Below are positions 60,486 through 64,000 of a DNA stretch of 64,000 bases, one piece after another. A program made the translations under genes and the position numbers. Every line of letters begins with the position of its first letter. Within the stretch, counting starts at the first letter, position 1. This stretch comes from Rhodobacter sp. (lineage in GTDB: Bacteria > Pseudomonadota > Alphaproteobacteria > Rhodobacterales > Rhodobacteraceae), in NCBI GenBank assembly GCA_020637595.1, contig JACKKE010000007.1, positions 175,894 through 239,893 on the forward strand, written 5' to 3'. The notes beneath the pieces are model-generated. The model was given only the letters and a program-made list of their open reading frames with translations, was not told the origin of the DNA and did no database searches.

Positions 60486-60658
60486 ACATGTTGTGGAGGA
60501 CGCGCCCGGCCCTCCCAGATGTAGGAATGCGTTAAGAATGCCCCTAAAGTTGTTGAAAACCGGGGGCTTTCCATGGTGGCAACAGCGTGATAGCCTGACC
60601 GAAGCAGACAACGACGCCCCAATAGAAACCGGGGCGCGCAGAGGCAGAGGACAGGCTC

Positions 60659-62686
60659 GTGACAACGCAGTTCCCGCGTTGGCTCCGCATATCTGGCGCG
60701 CTTGCCATGATGATGGCCTGTGCGCTGACCTTGCTGACGCTTTCGTCATCCGCAGCTCGCGCCCAGCCCTATGCCGCGCTGATCATGGACGTGCGGACCG
60801 GGGAAATCCTGTATCAGACCGACAACGCCAACTCGCGCCTGCATCCCGCGTCGCTGACCAAGATGATGACGCTCTACATCGCGTTCGAGGCGTTGGAAAA
60901 TGGCGAAATCAGCCTGGACACCCGGGTGCGCATCTCGCGTCATGCGGCCGCGCAACCGCCCTCGCGGCTGGGGTTGCGGGCCGGTCAGACCATCTCGTTC
61001 CGCTATCTGATCCGCGCCGCCGCGCTGCGATCCGCGAATGACGCCGCCGTCGCCATCGCCGAGGCGATCGAAGGGTCCGTTCCCCGCTTTGCGGACCGCA
61101 TGAACCGCACCGCGCGGGCGATCGGCATGCAGCGCACCCATTTCGCCAATCCGCACGGGCTGACAACCGACGGGCACCTGTCCACCGCACGCGACATGGC
61201 CCGGTTGGGGCGGCAGCTCTATTTCGATTATCCGCAGTATTACAATATCTTCTCACGCCGGTCCGAAGATGCCGGCATTGCCACCGTGCGCAACACGAAC
61301 CGCCGGTTCCTGGATTCCTATCGTGGCGCCGACGGGATCAAGACCGGCTTCACCAATGCCGCTGGCTACAACCTGGTGGCCATGGCCGAACGTGGGGGCG
61401 TGCGCATCCTGGTCGTGGCGATGGGGTCGCATTCCTCGGCCCAGCGGTTGCAGCGCGTCACCAACCTGATGGATCGCGGTTTCCGCCTGGCCCCCCGCCG
61501 CGCGGCGGTGCGCCGTCCGGCCCGGCCCGACTATGTTCACGCGCCCGAGGATCGGGGCTCGGGCCCCGCCGCGGGCCGCGTGATCCGCCTGCAGACCGCG
61601 CCAACCGCCAGCCTGTTCCCCCGCGCGCGCCCCGCGCCCGGGTCCGCGCCATCGGCGGACATGATCGCCTCGATCCAGGACGGCATCGACGAGGTCATGG
61701 ACGAGATTCGCGAACCCGATCCCAGCACCGACACCGACGATCCCGGCGTGGCGGCCGGCGTCACATCCGAGGAACCGGACGATCCCGGTGGCGAGGAGGA
61801 CGGCGGCGCCGCGGCCGAAGTTGCGCTGGACAGCTCGCTGATGCCCCGCGCCCGCCCCGAGGACGTGGCCGTCGCCGATGCGTCGGACGATGCCGCCGAA
61901 GCCGCCGGTTTCACCGTCATCGATGCCGAACGGTATGCCGCGATCACCGGCGCGCCGCCCGAACTGCCGCAACCGCGCCCGGCTGACCTGGGAACCGCCG
62001 ACCCGGAAACCGCCGCCGGCGGAACCGCGGATACCGCAACCGACGAGGCCGCGACCGACGATACCGCCGAAACGGCCGCTGCTGGACCCGTCAGCGACAC
62101 CGAGATTGCCGAAGGTGTGTCCGTCGATGCCGAGGGCGTCACCATCGCGGGCCTGCCGCCCATCGCGCTGGAAAGCGACGAATCGACGGCGGCCCCTGAA
62201 CTGGCAGCCGCGCCCGATCCGGCCCTGCTGGCACCGGTGGACTCTCTGGAACCGGCCTCGACCGAGCTGACGGTGGACGATTCGGGGCGTATCCTTTGGC
62301 GCGACGAGGAGGTTCTTCAGGCCATGGCCCACGAAGATCCCGCAGACCCGGTCATGGCGCCGACCATCGTGCTGACCACCAGCGACAGCGACAGCGACGA
62401 ACCGGCGCAGGTGCCCATGCCTGAAATCGTCACCCGCGTCTCGACCTCGGGTGGGCGGCTCTGGGCGGTGGATCTGGGCACCTACGGATCGCGGTTCGAT
62501 GCCGAACGGATGCTGCTGCGGCTGGCACTGACCGAATCCGGCACGCTGGGCACGGGCGTCCGCCGCGTCACGACCCGCGCCGGACGCTTTCACGCCGAAG
62601 TGCAGAGCCTGTCCGAAATGGATGCCTCGCTGGCCTGTCAGCGACTGCTTGCCCGCGACCTGCCCTGCACCGTGCTGGAACCCTGA
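60659..62686 (+). CDS. D-alanyl-D-alanine carboxypeptidase (DacA-type) with SPOR domain
   Basis: This 675-residue exported penicillin-binding protein trims the pentapeptide of peptidoglycan. It has a signal peptide (about residues 1-35) and a serine peptidase S11 domain with SLTK (65-68), SAN (125-127) and KTG (228-230). A long, acidic Ala/Asp/Glu/Pro-rich linker (about 285-590) follows, then a C-terminal SPOR domain (about 598-675) that binds denuded septal glycan. The linker is very long compared with most PBP5 forms. The start is a GTG at 60659 after AGAGGACAGG. Confidence 0.92.
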   Translation: MTTQFPRWLRISGALAMMMACALTLLTLSSSAARAQPYAALIMDVRTGEILYQTDNANSRLHPASLTKMMTLYIAFEALENGEISLDTRVRISRHAAAQPPSRLGLRAGQTISFRYLIRAAALRSANDAAVAIAEAIEGSVPRFADRMNRTARAIGMQRTHFANPHGLTTDGHLSTARDMARLGRQLYFDYPQYYNIFSRRSEDAGIATVRNTNRRFLDSYRGADGIKTGFTNAAGYNLVAMAERGGVRILVVAMGSHSSAQRLQRVTNLMDRGFRLAPRRAAVRRPARPDYVHAPEDRGSGPAAGRVIRLQTAPTASLFPRARPAPGSAPSADMIASIQDGIDEVMDEIREPDPSTDTDDPGVAAGVTSEEPDDPGGEEDGGAAAEVALDSSLMPRARPEDVAVADASDDAAEAAGFTVIDAERYAAITGAPPELPQPRPADLGTADPETAAGGTADTATDEAATDDTAETAAAGPVSDTEIAEGVSVDAEGVTIAGLPPIALESDESTAAPELAAAPDPALLAPVDSLEPASTELTVDDSGRILWRDEEVLQAMAHEDPADPVMAPTIVLTTSDSDSDEPAQVPMPEIVTRVSTSGGRLWAVDLGTYGSRFDAERMLLRLALTESGTLGTGVRRVTTRAGRFHAEVQSLSEMDASLACQRLLARDLPCTVLEP

Positions 62687-62696
62687 GCGCGCCGAT

Positions 62697-63716
62697 TCAG
62701 GCGCGCGAACACAGGATCCGCACGGAATCGTATTTCTGCGCAGGTTTCGCCAGGGCGGTCCGCGCAAACAGCCGCGCCGAATGGCGCACCTGCCGGTCGA
62801 TGTCGGCCTGCCCGGCCTTGCGGCCGTTCAGCTCGGCGCCGATCCGGGCCTCGTCCACCAGCCAGTCGGGCATGAACTGGCGCACATAGCCACGGAACAG
62901 CACCGCGCGCACGGTCAGGCCCGCGGCCTCGGCACAGGCGGCCAGGCTGTCCGGCGTGAAAAAGTTCAGGTGCCGCGGCACATCCAGCCAGCGCCAGGCC
63001 TCGCCCATCATCCGCGCGCCTTCGCAGGCGTTGTTCGGCACCTCGACCGACATGATGCCACCATCGGCCAGCAGCGCGCCCGCATTCTTCAGCGACAGCA
63101 CCGGGTCCAGCGTATGTTCCAGCACATGGACAAAGGCGATCAGGTCATAGCGGCGGTCCTTGATGGCGTCGGGCAGGTCCTCGGCGGTGCCTTGATGCAC
63201 ATCCAGTCCCCGTTCACGCGCCACGCGCACCGCGCGCGGGTCGGGTTCGACGCCGCGCACGCCCTGCGCCAGAAAGGGTTGATAGGTCTGCATCCGGTCG
63301 CCATCGCCGCATCCGATCTCAAGCGAGTTCTGCGCACCGGCCGGAATGATCGACTGCCACCAGTCCGCCGTCGGCTCTGCGCCCCGTTCGAAATGCGAGG
63401 CCAGCGACCCGATGGCGCGGCCCAGGATGCCGACCTGCCGCCGCTCGGCGTCCGAGTCGTGCTCGACCCGTTCGGCATGGGTGTAATAGTCCTCGAGATC
63501 GTAGAACGAGGCCACTTCGTCCACCGCCGGCCGGGGATGAACCTGACCGAACGCGGCGGAATCATTCCACCAGATCTGCCAGGGGCGGCGATCCGAGGGG
63601 CGGCGCCAGTCGATCGGCACCGTCAGCACGGGATGCATCGGCTCGCTGTTCAGCGGGCATTCGGGGCGGGTCCGCTCTGCGGTCTGGGTCTCAAGCACTC
63701 GAACAAAATCCTTCAT
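62697..63716 (-). CDS. Class I SAM-dependent methyltransferase
   Basis: This 339-residue protein has a UbiG-like SAM domain: motif I LEIGCGDGDRM at about residue 125, an acidic EPD after strand 2, and HVLEHTLDPVL and VEVPN motifs. The N-terminal 100 residues include WQIWWNDSAAFGQVHPRP, which suggests substrate binding. Such proteins often methylate sugars or small molecules; the target here is unknown. The ATG at 63716 has AAGGA upstream. The C-terminus has a conserved YDSVRILCSR. Confidence 0.83.
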   Translation of the reverse strand: MKDFVRVLETQTAERTRPECPLNSEPMHPVLTVPIDWRRPSDRRPWQIWWNDSAAFGQVHPRPAVDEVASFYDLEDYYTHAERVEHDSDAERRQVGILGRAIGSLASHFERGAEPTADWWQSIIPAGAQNSLEIGCGDGDRMQTYQPFLAQGVRGVEPDPRAVRVARERGLDVHQGTAEDLPDAIKDRRYDLIAFVHVLEHTLDPVLSLKNAGALLADGGIMSVEVPNNACEGARMMGEAWRWLDVPRHLNFFTPDSLAACAEAAGLTVRAVLFRGYVRQFMPDWLVDEARIGAELNGRKAGQADIDRQVRHSARLFARTALAKPAQKYDSVRILCSRA

Positions 63717-63794
63717 GGACAGGTCCTTCCACGCGACCGGTCCGTGATGATCCGTCAATCTGGCGAGACTAGGGCATTTCCATGCGAATTCTGT

Positions 63795-63812
63795 AAAAAA
63801 GACACCGGTGTC
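63795..63812 (-). terminator. Short palindrome with T tract after the 42-residue membrane gene
   Basis: GACACCGGTGTC (63801-63812) overlaps the stop codon and on the minus strand is followed by six T. The stem is only four to six base pairs, so it is a modest terminator candidate. Confidence 0.4.
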
Positions 63813-63942
63813 AGATGGCGCCCGACCGAACCAGCGGCGCGGGCGCTTCGGTCCCGCCGTGCCGCGCGGCCACGACGCCCGCCACCAGGATGGCGACCAG
63901 GACAACGCCCCAAAGGCGGGTTGCTTTCAGCGTGCGGGGCAT
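63811..63942 (-). CDS. 42-residue single-pass membrane protein
   Basis: This very small protein reads MPRTLKATRLWGVVLVAILV and then AGVVAARHGGTEAPAPLVRSGAI. It has one membrane segment (about residues 11-25) with a basic N-terminus in the cytoplasm. AAGGAG seven bases before the ATG at 63942 decides the start; the open frame continues upstream to 63999. I do not recognise a family. It lies 94 bases before the methyltransferase gene on the same strand. Confidence 0.6.
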   Translation of the reverse strand: MPRTLKATRLWGVVLVAILVAGVVAARHGGTEAPAPLVRSGAI

Positions 63943-64000
63943 GGCGGGTCTCCTTTCCGGCTCTGCATCTGGGTCGCCGGGACTGGGGCACGGGTTCAAA

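Overview
The window is a GC-rich chromosomal stretch that fits an alphaproteobacterium of the Rhodobacteraceae/Paracoccaceae; the genus cannot be fixed from the sequence alone. Supporting marks are the mraZ-to-mraY cell-wall cluster, a DUF1127 gene followed by an array of anti-Shine-Dalgarno hairpin RNAs (CcsR or 'cuckoo' type), the ethylmalonyl-CoA pathway genes ccr and ecm, a DUF6455 protein, and a dispersed GC-rich intergenic repeat present four times.

Layout. 1-9.2 kb: the 3' part of der, then divergently a DUF6455 gene and the minus-strand division and cell-wall cluster mraZ-rsmH-ftsL-ftsI-murE-murF-mraY. 9.2-14 kb: an Mrp-type Fe-S ATPase, the DUF1127 gene with four tandem CcsR-like sRNAs (eight hairpins), rlmE and a Ppx/GppA phosphatase. 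14-19.3 kb: two small outer-membrane beta-barrel proteins, then a virulence-factor-family protein, a methylenetetrahydrofolate reductase-like protein and a methyltetrahydrofolate:corrinoid methyltransferase, followed by a Pr6Pr membrane protein and a universal stress protein. 19.4-26.9 kb: a frameshifted MttB-family methyltransferase and two FAD/GcvT dehydrogenases around a homocysteine methyltransferase. With the 16-18 kb genes this looks like one-carbon metabolism of methylated amines such as glycine betaine, dimethylglycine and sarcosine. 27-32.4 kb: a three-subunit molybdenum hydroxylase with an overlapping MoaD/ThiS gene and a semialdehyde dehydrogenase. 32.5-35.6 kb: a hydrolase, a CoA-binding protein, rlmB and a class II aldolase.

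35.7-39.9 kb is a mobile region. A tRNA(Tyr)-like gene sits beside a tyrosine integrase, followed by phage-like gene remnants and a visibly AT-richer HNH endonuclease gene lying between two inverted ends of the same IS5-type element, and then a broken MerR gene. 39.9-45 kb: an AraC regulator and a tripartite tricarboxylate-type uptake system (tctC, tctB, tctA) with an esterase gene inserted. 45-54 kb: OsmC, LysE, an amine or amino-acid oxidase, ccr, a PlsB-like acyltransferase, DksA/TraR, DUF1801, ecm and PhzF. 54-64 kb: a small heat-shock protein with a good sigma-32-type promoter, a secreted trypsin-like protease, malonyl-CoA synthetase, an SDR protein lacking its catalytic Tyr and Lys, an RsmC-like methyltransferase, clpS, a HAD hydrolase, a DacA-type carboxypeptidase with a SPOR domain, another methyltransferase and a 42-residue membrane protein.

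Several genes (the mttB-like gene, the molybdenum hydroxylase large subunit and a phage-like small gene) carry one-base indels in short C or G runs. These could be real decay, but the pattern fits uncorrected homopolymer errors in the assembly.
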